Source of the DNA: Gracilimonas tropica DSM 19535
GTDB lineage: Bacteria > Bacteroidota > Rhodothermia > Balneolales > Balneolaceae
Length of the DNA stretch: 64,000 bases
Assembly (NCBI RefSeq): GCF_000375425.1
Contig: NZ_AQXG01000015.1
Location: forward strand, 1-64,000
Direction: 5' to 3'
Position numbers and translations under genes: made by a program. A model generated the notes under the pieces. That model was not told the origin of the DNA and searched no databases. It saw only the letters and a program-made list of their open reading frames with translations. Positions 1 to 7,307 of this stretch are shown piece after piece. Each line of letters starts with the position of its first letter. The stretch's first letter is position 1.

Positions 1-142
1 AAGAATATACTTCTACTGATAAGGAAAGATAATAACTGAACTTGTCGAGAAAGAAATCAAAATCGCCAGATGATAGGAAGATTTCAGAAGAATTTACGCC
101 TCTGTTGTATATGTGATAGTATAACCCCGATTCAAATTTCAT
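1..142 (-). CDS. REP-associated tyrosine transposase (RAYT, Y1_Tnp/IS200-like), N-terminal part only
   Basis: Reading the minus strand from the ATG at 142 gives 47 codons that stay open to the window edge. The protein starts MKFESGLYYHIYNRGVNSSE and continues through an IFLSSGDFDFFL stretch. The YHIYNRG block followed by an acidic 'F..FL' helix is the typical N-terminus of Y1 (HUH) REP-associated transposases. These single-copy enzymes act on REP palindromes. The diagnostic HUH motif and catalytic Tyr would lie beyond the left edge, so intactness cannot be judged. A palindromic repeat begins 43 bases upstream of the start, as expected for a RAYT and its own REP. An ordinary IS200-family transposase is the alternative. 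Confidence 0.75.
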   Translation of the reverse strand, partial: MKFESGLYYHIYNRGVNSSEIFLSSGDFDFFLDKFSYYLSLSVEVYS

Positions 143-184
143 GATTAGAAATTTAGAATTGAAGGGAGTCTTTTTCAACAGTCG

Positions 185-297
185 TTTCGCAACGCTCGCA
201 GGACCTTCGGACGCTGCGAGGTTGCTTGCGGAATTAAGTAAAGATGTAGAACCTGCGAGCGTCCTCAAGACCTCGCAGCGTTCAGTCTAAGGCTTAG
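185..297. repeat. REP/BIME-like structured repeat, copy 1
   Basis: This stretch holds two interleaved inverted repeats. ACGCTCGCAGG (192-202) pairs with CCTGCGAGCGT (252-262), and ACGCTGCGAGGT (211-222) pairs perfectly with ACCTCGCAGCGT (270-281). The four GC-rich boxes stand out from AT-rich surroundings. A second, diverged copy lies at 1662-1781. This copy falls between the stop of the DUF2490 gene (minus strand) and the start of the RAYT gene. Known RAYT biology suggests a mobilisable REP doublet. A role as transcription terminator or mRNA stabiliser for the upstream genes is also possible. Confidence 0.75.
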
Positions 298-298
298 C

Positions 299-982
299 TT
301 ATCTGTTCAAATAATACGAAGTACTGATCAGGAAAAGATGACTGATTCCTCCGTTGCTGAAAATATCCTGCGTACGATATTGGAGTCCCAGTTCAAATTT
401 TTGCTTAGAATTGAAGTACCAGCCCATTCCTACTGTTGCCCGGTTTTCGGCATCAGCTTCATCTTTATTGAAGGCAGTCATCATTTCGTCGGACAGGATC
501 AGGTATTTTTCACCGGGATCCAGTTGTTCGCCTTCCAGTGGAAAGTCGTAGCTGAGGCGATAGCGTAATCTGTTTTGGTAGGAACTTGAACGGATCCGCT
601 GTTCAAGCCGAAGCCGGTGTGCTAACCGACGATCATTAATATAGGAAATGAAACCAATTTGTTGTAGGAAACGATGCTCATATTGATAACCATCGATCAG
701 AGGAGTGGAAAGCCGGTAGTAGTATCCGCCACCTACTTTGGTGCCTGCCGAAAGCCCATAGGAAAAAGTGAATTGAGGTTCTATGTACTCTATAGCTCCT
801 TTATTGTCGAAATCACGAATTGAATTAAAGATCGACAACTTGGTATTAAAACCGAGCCGGTCGGATGATTTCCAGGAATATGAAACCTCTGGATTCCAAA
901 TGAGTTCGGCTTGCTGCGAATATGCACATACCGGAAGCAGAGTTGCTACCGCTAAAAGTGCCCAGGATTTTAAAAAATTCAT
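299..982 (-). CDS. DUF2490 family outer-membrane protein
   Basis: A 227-residue protein with an N-terminal signal peptide ending near 'CAYSQ' (residues 1-23). The rest is rich in alternating aromatic and polar residues typical of beta-strands. The pattern RLRLEQRIR...NRLRYRLSYDFPL around residues 125-150, and the C-terminal GLQYRTQ...FLISTSYYL with a terminal aromatic strand, fit the DUF2490 family of predicted outer-membrane barrels in Bacteroidota. Function is unknown. It starts 3 bases after the stop of the PepSY-like gene, so the two form an operon. The REP-like repeat directly follows its stop codon. Confidence 0.75.
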   Translation of the reverse strand: MNFLKSWALLAVATLLPVCAYSQQAELIWNPEVSYSWKSSDRLGFNTKLSIFNSIRDFDNKGAIEYIEPQFTFSYGLSAGTKVGGGYYYRLSTPLIDGYQYEHRFLQQIGFISYINDRRLAHRLRLEQRIRSSSYQNRLRYRLSYDFPLEGEQLDPGEKYLILSDEMMTAFNKDEADAENRATVGMGWYFNSKQKFELGLQYRTQDIFSNGGISHLFLISTSYYLNR

Positions 983-985
983 GTA

Positions 986-1585
986 TTACCAGATGTTATC
1001 CAGCGAACGTCTCACAATTTTACGTTTCTGAATTAAGTTTCCATTTTCGTCAAACAGCAACTCAAATGAACCTAGTTCTTTTTTGTTTTGTGCATCAACT
1101 TCGATTTCATAGCGAATTTTTAAGTCGTCAAAATCTTCTTCGAGCACATTTTCCAGGATTTCGTCATTTTCGTCTTCTTCTGAAGCAGAAAACTGACGCT
1201 GTATCCGGGTAAATTTGAACCGCGTGTACTGTTTGTCTATTTCTTCTGTGATGGTGTTCCGCAAAGCCTCAGGAAGTTCTTGGATATCTATAAGTTGCTC
1301 AACATTAATGAGCGATCCTATTGCATCAAATTCGATGCTATATCGATATCCGTTCCAATCCAGCTTTGCTTCATAGCTGATCATTTCACCGTTCGATTGA
1401 CGGTAAAAATCTGCTTTTTTCTCCTCATTCCAAAATTGATTTATCTGTGATAAGGCATTGGCAGGCATAGCATCACGAGATATGGACTTTTCGACCTCAT
1501 CTTTAGTATTCTGGGCAAATAATGAGCCGTCAGGGGTGAACGTCAGAATGGGCAGAAGAAATAGTATTTGGTAATATGATTTCAT
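986..1585 (-). CDS. Secreted PepSY-like (BLIP-like fold) protein
   Basis: A 199-residue protein with a signal peptide (about residues 1-25, ending LFAQ). Two repeat-like units follow. The first (about 35-95) reads MPANALSQINQFW ... SYEAKLDWNG YRYSIEFDAIGSL. The second (about 100-185) reads LPEALRNTITEEI ... YEIEVD ... FELLFDENGNLIQ. The 'helix, then x-Y-E-v-x-l ... f-D-x-x-G' layout resembles the PepSY-like family found in many Bacteroidota. Between the repeats lies an acidic stretch (EEDENDEILENVLEEDFDD). It is co-transcribed with the DUF2490 gene. It is probably a periplasmic binding or inhibitor-like protein, with no enzymatic motif seen. Confidence 0.55.
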   Translation of the reverse strand: MKSYYQILFLLPILTFTPDGSLFAQNTKDEVEKSISRDAMPANALSQINQFWNEEKKADFYRQSNGEMISYEAKLDWNGYRYSIEFDAIGSLINVEQLIDIQELPEALRNTITEEIDKQYTRFKFTRIQRQFSASEEDENDEILENVLEEDFDDLKIRYEIEVDAQNKKELGSFELLFDENGNLIQKRKIVRRSLDNIW

Positions 1586-1661
1586 ATCAGAATATGGAAT
1601 TTGTGTATTACCAAATGGTTATCGGAGCATTAAATCAAGGTGAATTGATGGGCGGGCCTCA

Positions 1662-1781
1662 TTTCGCAACGCTTGCAGGAGCTATCGCACGCTGCGAGGT
1701 TGCTGTGTAATCAAGCAAAGTTGGAGAACCTGCGAGCTTGCTCCCGAGGATTCGGGATCGCAGCGTTCGGGCCAAGGGCTG
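1662..1781. repeat. REP/BIME-like structured repeat, copy 2 (diverged)
   Basis: This aligns with the repeat at 185-297. Shared blocks are TTTCGCAACGCT-TGCAGGA, ACGCTGCGAGGTTGCT (1690-1705), AGAACCTGCGAGC (1725-1737) and ATCGCAGCGTTC (1757-1768). It carries several substitutions and about 6 extra bases near 1741-1755. The box order is conserved. It also lies just past the stop codon of a minus-strand gene, here the Ca2+/Na+ exchanger. Loss of pairing in one arm suggests an older copy than the one beside the transposase. Confidence 0.7.
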
Positions 1782-1788
1782 AAATGAC

Positions 1789-2745
1789 TTACAATTCAGA
1801 AGCCACCAAATATCCAGTATATCCCAAAAAGATCAGCAGTAAAAGAGCGGCTTCCCAGCGATCCAGCTTTTTCTTTTGTCCGGTAAACATCCCGATAAAC
1901 AAGAGTAGCGTTCCGCCCCCCAGCAGGTACATTTCATGGTTGAAGGAAGGATTGTAGTGAACTGGACTTACCAGTGAGCTAATCCCAAGAATCAGGAAAA
2001 TGTTGAAAATGTTAGAGCCCACAATATTCCCAACAGCGATGTCTACGTTCTTACGCATAGCAGCAACGATAGACGTGGCCAGTTCCGGCAAAGAAGTCCC
2101 GGCCGCTATGATCGTCAGGCCAATGATCTTTTCACTCACACCCATTATGGTTGCGATTTCTATGGCATTATTGACGACCAGCCGACCACCAATCACCAGT
2201 CCCGCCAAACCAATGAAGATGGAACTCCAGATCTTGAGCTGGGAATATTGCAATTTGGGAGACTCCAGATCAGCCGGGTCGTTGGAAAGTTGTTTATAAA
2301 CATAGAACAAGAATCCTGCAAAAAGCAGAAGAAAAATCAGTCCGTCTAAACGGGAAAGGGTAAATGTTTCAGGAGTCCAAAAATCATTGGCAAGAAAAAA
2401 CAGTAAAACAGCGGCAAACAGAGAAAGTGGGATCTCTTTCCAAACCGTACTGGACTGAACCACAAGTGGGGTGATGAGTCCCGAGATACCAAGGATCACC
2501 AACAAATTGAAGTTGTTACTTCCAATAATATTGGCAAAAACGATCTCATGGTGTCCTTCAATACTTCCCATTACGTTGACCACCAACTCGGGTGCGGAAG
2601 TCCCAAAAGCTACAATGGTCAAACCAATGGCGAGGTCCGAAACATTGAATTTTTTTGCGAGCGCGGAGGCGCCATCGACGAGCCAGTCGGCACCTTTAAT
2701 AAGGAAAATAAGCCCAAGAGTGAGCCAGAGGATAGGTATTAGCAT
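1789..2745 (-). CDS. Calcium/sodium antiporter (CaCA superfamily, YrbG-like)
   Basis: A 318-residue inner-membrane exchanger. It shows the duplicated alpha-repeat signature of cation/Ca2+ exchangers. The first repeat has IGLTIVAFGTSAPEL (about residues 42-56) with VFANIIGSNNFN. The second has IGLTIIAAGTSLPEL (about 188-202) with VGNIVGSNIFNI. The Glu of each 'GTSxPEL' is the expected cation ligand. About ten hydrophobic segments are visible, and length matches YrbG-type proteins. The upstream TPR-like gene ends 7 bases before the start, so both probably share a transcript. Direction and ion preference (Ca2+ efflux against Na+) are inferred from the family. Confidence 0.9.
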   Translation of the reverse strand: MLIPILWLTLGLIFLIKGADWLVDGASALAKKFNVSDLAIGLTIVAFGTSAPELVVNVMGSIEGHHEIVFANIIGSNNFNLLVILGISGLITPLVVQSSTVWKEIPLSLFAAVLLFFLANDFWTPETFTLSRLDGLIFLLLFAGFLFYVYKQLSNDPADLESPKLQYSQLKIWSSIFIGLAGLVIGGRLVVNNAIEIATIMGVSEKIIGLTIIAAGTSLPELATSIVAAMRKNVDIAVGNIVGSNIFNIFLILGISSLVSPVHYNPSFNHEMYLLGGGTLLLFIGMFTGQKKKLDRWEAALLLLIFLGYTGYLVASEL

Positions 2746-2752
2746 AAATATT

Positions 2753-3712
2753 TTATTGATCTATCTTTTGATATTCTTCAAAAGACAATTTAGAATTGAG
2801 CTGATTAAGGAACTTTTCCTCGATATCTGTGTGACCATTTTCTCTTGCCTTCTCGATCAGGTTCCAGGAATCGACGAATCTGTTTTGATGATACCTCAGG
2901 ATGGCCTGTTGAAAATATTGGAATCCATAGTCGGGAGCCAGACGTTCTGCATCCAAAAATAAAGTGTTTGCCTTATTAAAATAATGTTGTCTTTGATCGC
3001 CTGTATTTGAAAAGCCCTTCTCCGTATAATGATATGCCAGGCTGGCTTTTGCTTCTGCATCGTTCGGATAGAGATCAATCAATTTGGAGAGGTATCTTTC
3101 CCCGATCTTATCTAGTCCGGCATTGAATTTTTCTATTCCTTCATTCCATAATACAGTCTGTAATTCTTCATGAAATCCGGTCATGATTAGAAACCAACTA
3201 TTAGCTGGATCTGTATTATATCCGCCTATGATACGGGTGTAAATGAGTACAGAATCCTGGCCAGCTACATTATCTCTCCAGATAGAAAATAGCTTGTCTT
3301 GTATGGGAATCCATAGTTGATGCCCATCTACCTCCAGGTAAACCTCATTAGTCACTATTTCCTTGAATTTGGCATCCAGATTCAAAAGATCAATACTTAA
3401 ATCAAATGCTTCTTTCTTCTCAGTAGGAATTTGCCGGAGGCTATCAAGGTTTTTTGCAATAAGTGCGTATCCAAAGATGTGCCTGGTAAGCTTTAAGTGG
3501 TTTGCAAACTCATCCTTATTATTTTCACCTTTCCCTTCAAATTTTTGAAGCCCTTTAAATTCATTGAAGATTTCATCAATGGTGACAAAAGTGTTAGCGT
3601 TGAAATTATGAATAACGGGGTCTGAACTGTAAGCCTGGGCTAACGCTGTAATTTGTATGTTTAGGATTGCCAGAGTTGAAGTGATAAGTGCAAAAATGAG
3701 CTTTAGAGGCAT
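2753..3712 (-). CDS. Secreted TPR-containing protein of unknown function
   Basis: A 319-residue protein with a signal peptide (about residues 1-25, ALAQA). The N-terminal half (30-190) is unrecognised. The C-terminal half has helical pairs typical of TPR units: GERYLSKLIDLYPNDAEAKASLAYHY, YFNKANTLFLDAERLAPDYGFQYFQQA and DSWNLIEKARENGHTD. The protein is probably periplasmic and helps in protein-protein contacts. It is the first gene of a minus-strand unit leading into the exchanger and is divergent from typA, with 102 bases between the two starts. No catalytic motif was found. Confidence 0.55.
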   Translation of the reverse strand: MPLKLIFALITSTLAILNIQITALAQAYSSDPVIHNFNANTFVTIDEIFNEFKGLQKFEGKGENNKDEFANHLKLTRHIFGYALIAKNLDSLRQIPTEKKEAFDLSIDLLNLDAKFKEIVTNEVYLEVDGHQLWIPIQDKLFSIWRDNVAGQDSVLIYTRIIGGYNTDPANSWFLIMTGFHEELQTVLWNEGIEKFNAGLDKIGERYLSKLIDLYPNDAEAKASLAYHYTEKGFSNTGDQRQHYFNKANTLFLDAERLAPDYGFQYFQQAILRYHQNRFVDSWNLIEKARENGHTDIEEKFLNQLNSKLSFEEYQKIDQ

Positions 3713-3747
3713 GTAAAAAGTGGAAGCGATTTATTGTTTATTTAATA

Positions 3748-3779
3748 ATACGGAAATCGTCAAAATAACCGTATATTTA
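3748..3779 (+). promoter_or_regulatory. Inverted repeat and -7-like element in the divergent typA promoter region
   Basis: ATACGG (3748-3753) and CCGTAT (3769-3774) form a perfect 6-bp inverted repeat with a 15-base spacer. TATATTTA (3772-3779) matches seven of eight positions of the Bacteroidota -7 consensus TAnnTTTG and overlaps the right arm. No convincing -33 element is present at the usual distance, so this is a weak call. Confidence 0.25.
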
Positions 3780-3814
3780 AGGCTTGCAAATTTTCCATTA
3801 TTTCATCCAATTCA

Positions 3815-5635
3815 ATGTCACAAGATTTAAGAAATATCGCCATTATCGCTCACGTAGATCATGGCAAAACCACACTCGTTGATCAGATCCTGAAACAGAG
3901 CGGGACTTTTAGAGAGAATCAACAAGTAGAAGAGAGAGTCATGGATTCCGGCGACCTCGAGAAAGAACGCGGAATCACCATTAGTTCTAAGAATACCGCT
4001 GTAAAGTGGAAAGACACGAAAATCAATATCGTGGATACCCCGGGTCACGCCGATTTTGGTGGAGAAGTAGAACGTATCCTGAAAATGGTAAATGGCGTAA
4101 TTCTTTTGGTGGATGCCGCCGAAGGGCCACTTCCCCAAACCAAATTTGTACTCCGAAAGTCTTTGAGCCTTGGATATAAACCCATTGTAGTCATCAACAA
4201 AATTGACCGTAAAGATGCCCGACCCGATGCGGTTTTGGATGAGATTTTTGATTTGTTTGTGATGCTGGATGCCACCAACGAGCAGCTCGATTTCCCTGTT
4301 CTTTACGCGATTGCCAAAGAGGGTATTGCTAAAGAAGAATTGGAGCAGGACGGAACCGATCTTTCTCCATTGATGGATAAAATTGTACAACATGTTCCCG
4401 CACCGGAGCAAGACACGGAATCAAAATTTAAGATGCTGGTTAGCAGTATCGACTGGAATGATTATGTAGGCCGAATTGCAGTTGGCCGGATTGAGCAGGG
4501 AACCATCAAAATAAATCAGGAAGTAGCCCTGATGGATGGTAAAGGCAAAGTGAAAGAGAAAGCCCGCGCTACCAAGTTGTTTACTTTCAATGGCCTTCAG
4601 CGCGAGCCGGTTGAAAAAGCAGTGGCCGGTGATATTATTGCATTGGCGGGATATGAGGAGGTGAACATCGGAGATACACTGACCGATACAGCGGACATGA
4701 CCCCCCTTAAATATGTGGATTTGGATCAGCCGACCATTGCTATGTATTTCCGGGTTAACAATTCTCCGTTTGCAGGCAAAGAAGGCGATTACGTGACATC
4801 AAACCAAATGAAAGATCGTCTGTATCGTGAAACCAGAACGAATGTGGCTATGCGGGTTGAGCCGACGGATAGTCCGGATATTTATAAGGTTTCCGGTCGT
4901 GGCGAATTGCAGATGGCCATTTTGATCGAGACCATGCGCCGTGAAGGCTATGAATTTTCAGTTTCCCGCCCAGAAGTCTTATTTAAAGAAGTGGATGGTG
5001 TTACGTTTGAACCGGTTGAGGAAGTGGTGGTGGATGTCCAAACAGATTATAGTAACCGCGTTATTGATAATCTTCAAAAACGTAAAGGTATCATGACTTC
5101 TATGAGTCAGGAAGGGGAAAATAACCGGATTCAATTCCGTGTGCCTTCACGTGGGTTAATTGGTTTCCGAGGCGAGATGCTGACTGAAACCCGAGGAACC
5201 GGAATTATGCACCAGCAATTTGATGGCTATGAGCCTTATGCCGGTGAAATCCCGGGTCGGAATCGCGGAGCTCTTATTGCTCTTGAACAAGGCGATGTGA
5301 CCGGATATGCCCTGGAAGGCGTTCAGGATCGCGGAGAGTTTTTTGTTGCACCTGGAGATCCTGTTTATATGGGACAAGTGGTTGGCGTAAATAAACGCAG
5401 CGACGACATGGTAGTGAATGTGGTGAAGAAGAAAAACCTAACGAATCACCGTGCTACACAAACCGCTGATTCTGTGAAATTGAATCAAGCCCGGGATATG
5501 AGCCTGGAGCAGTGCATCGAATTTATTGATAACGATGAGTTGTTGGAAGTGACTCCTCAAAGTTTGCGAATCCGGAAAATGCATCTCGATCATAACGATC
5601 GTAAACGGGCAGAAAAGCAGAAGGCGAATGCGTAG
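3815..5635 (+). CDS. typA: Translational GTPase TypA/BipA
   Basis: A 606-residue ribosome-associated GTPase of the EF-G/LepA class that acts in ribosome assembly and stress adaptation. All G motifs are visible: AHVDHGKTTL (G1, near residue 12), RGITI (G2), DTPGHADF (G3) and NKID (G4). After these come the EF-Tu-like domain 2, EF-G-like domains III and V, and the BipA-specific C-terminus (GDVTGYALEGVQDRGEFFVAPGD is a family hallmark). Length is normal. It appears monocistronic: a divergent gene lies upstream and a strong terminator follows 22 bases after the stop. Confidence 0.97.
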   Translation: MSQDLRNIAIIAHVDHGKTTLVDQILKQSGTFRENQQVEERVMDSGDLEKERGITISSKNTAVKWKDTKINIVDTPGHADFGGEVERILKMVNGVILLVDAAEGPLPQTKFVLRKSLSLGYKPIVVINKIDRKDARPDAVLDEIFDLFVMLDATNEQLDFPVLYAIAKEGIAKEELEQDGTDLSPLMDKIVQHVPAPEQDTESKFKMLVSSIDWNDYVGRIAVGRIEQGTIKINQEVALMDGKGKVKEKARATKLFTFNGLQREPVEKAVAGDIIALAGYEEVNIGDTLTDTADMTPLKYVDLDQPTIAMYFRVNNSPFAGKEGDYVTSNQMKDRLYRETRTNVAMRVEPTDSPDIYKVSGRGELQMAILIETMRREGYEFSVSRPEVLFKEVDGVTFEPVEEVVVDVQTDYSNRVIDNLQKRKGIMTSMSQEGENNRIQFRVPSRGLIGFRGEMLTETRGTGIMHQQFDGYEPYAGEIPGRNRGALIALEQGDVTGYALEGVQDRGEFFVAPGDPVYMGQVVGVNKRSDDMVVNVVKKKNLTNHRATQTADSVKLNQARDMSLEQCIEFIDNDELLEVTPQSLRIRKMHLDHNDRKRAEKQKANA

Positions 5636-5657
5636 TCTTTTTTCATGAAAGATATTT

Positions 5658-5688
5658 AAGGCAGCTTCAGCAGAGGCTGCCTTTTTTG
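5658..5688 (+). terminator. Rho-independent terminator after typA
   Basis: AAGGCAGC (5658-5665) pairs with GCTGCCTT (5676-5683) around a 10-base loop, and the following bases are all T to 5687. It separates typA from panC. Confidence 0.9.
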
Positions 5689-5698
5689 TATCGGAAGG

Positions 5699-5732
5699 TT
5701 TGCAAACTTCACCAAATAAATTGCTACCTTTA
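5699..5732 (+). promoter_or_regulatory. Candidate Bacteroidota-type promoter for panC-panD
   Basis: TTTG (5699-5702) and TACCTTTA (5725-5732) are spaced by 22 bases. The second matches TAnnTTTG at all but the last base. The start codon lies 21-30 bases downstream and the typA terminator lies just upstream, so a promoter is needed here. Confidence 0.45.
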
Positions 5733-5753
5733 TCGCCCTTTAGAAATTAATGC

Positions 5754-6614
5754 ATGCATTTCATGAAACAGTGTTCATCTATTGATGACATCCGGAGCGA
5801 AATTTCAGCCCTGAAAAAACAGGGTAAAACCATCGCGTTTGTCCCCACGATGGGCGCTTTGCATGAAGGGCATCTTTCGCTGATGCGACTGGCCAAAGAA
5901 AAGGCGGATGAAGTGGTTGTTTCCATTTATGTGAATCCGGAGCAGTTTGGTCCAAATGAAGATTTTGAGGATTATCCGCGGCAGCTGCAGGATGATCTGG
6001 ATGCTTGTGAGCAAGAAGGCGTTTCGCTGGTCTTCACCCCAAATGACAAAGTGATGTACGGCTCAGGCGAGAAGTACTTCCGCATTGAACTGGACACGCT
6101 GAATGAGCATATGGATGGGGGAAGTCGTCCCGGGTTTTTTGAAGGGATTGTGTTGGTGGTGAATAAATTCTTCAACATTATTGAGCCGGATGTAGCCATT
6201 TTTGGGCAAAAAGACATTCAGCAGTTTCAGATCCTCAAGCAAATGGTCTACGAGTTTAATCATAATATAGAACTGATTGCTGCACCCATAGCCCGGGCAA
6301 ATGATGGATTGGCGCTGAGCAGTCGCAATGCTTATTTAAGTGATGAGGAGCGTAAAATTGCCCCAAGTCTTTATCGGGCATTGCAATATGTGGAACGTCA
6401 GATCAAAGATGGAGTGATGGAGCCAAAATTGTTGTTAAATCATCAGCAAGATGAATTGGAAGCGAAAGGATTCAAAAATGATTATCTTAATGTGTTTTCC
6501 ATGAAAACGATGCACCCGGTAAAAAAACTTCAACCCGGTAACTCATATATTTTAGCCGGCGCGGTTTATTTAGGAAAAACCCGCCTCATTGATAACATAA
6601 TTTTAGACCTCTGA
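5754..6614 (+). CDS. panC: Pantothenate synthetase
   Basis: A 286-residue cytoplasmic enzyme that joins pantoate and beta-alanine using ATP to make pantothenate for coenzyme A. The nucleotidyl-transferase HIGH motif appears as MGALHEGH (about residues 32-39). Other family blocks are VSIYVNPEQFGPNEDF, the pantoate-site region TVVxK-like VVNKFFNIIEPDVAIFGQKD, and the KMSKS-equivalent LSSRNAYLS. Two in-frame ATGs (5754 and 5763) are possible starts. Family N-termini favour either equally. panD follows 9 bases after the stop and supplies beta-alanine, so the operon encodes both final steps. Confidence 0.96.
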   Translation: MHFMKQCSSIDDIRSEISALKKQGKTIAFVPTMGALHEGHLSLMRLAKEKADEVVVSIYVNPEQFGPNEDFEDYPRQLQDDLDACEQEGVSLVFTPNDKVMYGSGEKYFRIELDTLNEHMDGGSRPGFFEGIVLVVNKFFNIIEPDVAIFGQKDIQQFQILKQMVYEFNHNIELIAAPIARANDGLALSSRNAYLSDEERKIAPSLYRALQYVERQIKDGVMEPKLLLNHQQDELEAKGFKNDYLNVFSMKTMHPVKKLQPGNSYILAGAVYLGKTRLIDNIILDL

Positions 6615-6623
6615 GCGATTCCC

Positions 6624-7046
6624 ATGAAAATCACGATGTTTAAATCTAAACTGCACCAAATGGCCGTAACCGAAGCCAACCTGATGTACGAAGGGAGTAT
6701 CACCATCGATCAGGATTTGCTGGATGCCGCCAATCTGCTTCCTTATGAAAAAGTGCAGGTGTTGAATATTACCAATGGAGCTCGTCTTGAAACTTATACC
6801 ATTCCCGGAGAGCGGGGCAGCCGCGTTTGTTGCCTGAATGGCGCCGCTGCCCGAATGACCCAAGTCGGAGATCGCATCATCGTTATCAGTTATGCTGAAA
6901 TGACACCTGAAGAGGCAAAAGATCATAAGCCTCGTGTGGTGATTGTGGATGAAAACAACGATCCCAAAGATATCATCGACAACACCCAACCGGGCACTTC
7001 TTACGACTTGGAGACCGGTATGGTAGATAATACGCTGGTAGATTAA
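6624..7046 (+). CDS. panD: Aspartate 1-decarboxylase (pyruvoyl enzyme) precursor
   Basis: A 140-residue proenzyme that makes beta-alanine from L-aspartate for panC. The self-cleavage site Gly24-Ser25 is present in YEGSITID. Conserved [17 protein letters not shown] precedes it, and the catalytic-core stretch [16 protein letters not shown] follows. Cleavage at Gly-Ser would produce the pyruvoyl cofactor on the new N-terminus. Length is close to the usual 115-140. It is the second gene of the panC-panD operon. Confidence 0.96.
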   Translation: MKITMFKSKLHQMAVTEANLMYEGSITIDQDLLDAANLLPYEKVQVLNITNGARLETYTIPGERGSRVCCLNGAAARMTQVGDRIIVISYAEMTPEEAKDHKPRVVIVDENNDPKDIIDNTQPGTSYDLETGMVDNTLVD

Positions 7047-7069
7047 AATGAGGAGCAATCCTTTTGTTG

Positions 7070-7123
7070 AGTTTATAACTATTTCGGGGTCACGACACTT
7101 TCTGTTGTCGCAGTTATAAAACT
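7070..7123 (+). other. Two-tier stem-loop downstream of panD
   Basis: The outer stem is AGTTTATAACT (7070-7080) with AGTTATAAAACT (7112-7123, one bulge). The inner hairpin is CGACA (7093-7097) with TGTCG (7106-7110). It begins 23 bases after the panD stop and has no T-tract, so it is not a classical terminator. It may be a 3' stabilising structure or part of the leader of the next operon. Confidence 0.45.
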
Positions 7124-7307
7124 TACTGCCGAAGATTCTTCATCGCGAATGTATTCTTATAAACAAAGGGGAATTAAGCTTTTCTGATCATATAGGTTAC
7201 TACAACAATTCGGGGATTTATTCGTAATTGTAAAACTATTTTTTTAGTATGATCGTCAAATTACAAAAAGAGTATATTCGGATTCAATCTTTTAATATCT
7301 AAATCAC

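Noticed and set aside
2471..2962. A 163-codon open frame on the + strand opposite the antiporter and TPR genes
   Set aside because: Both minus-strand genes are supported by family motifs across the whole span. The + frame has no motif or ribosome site.
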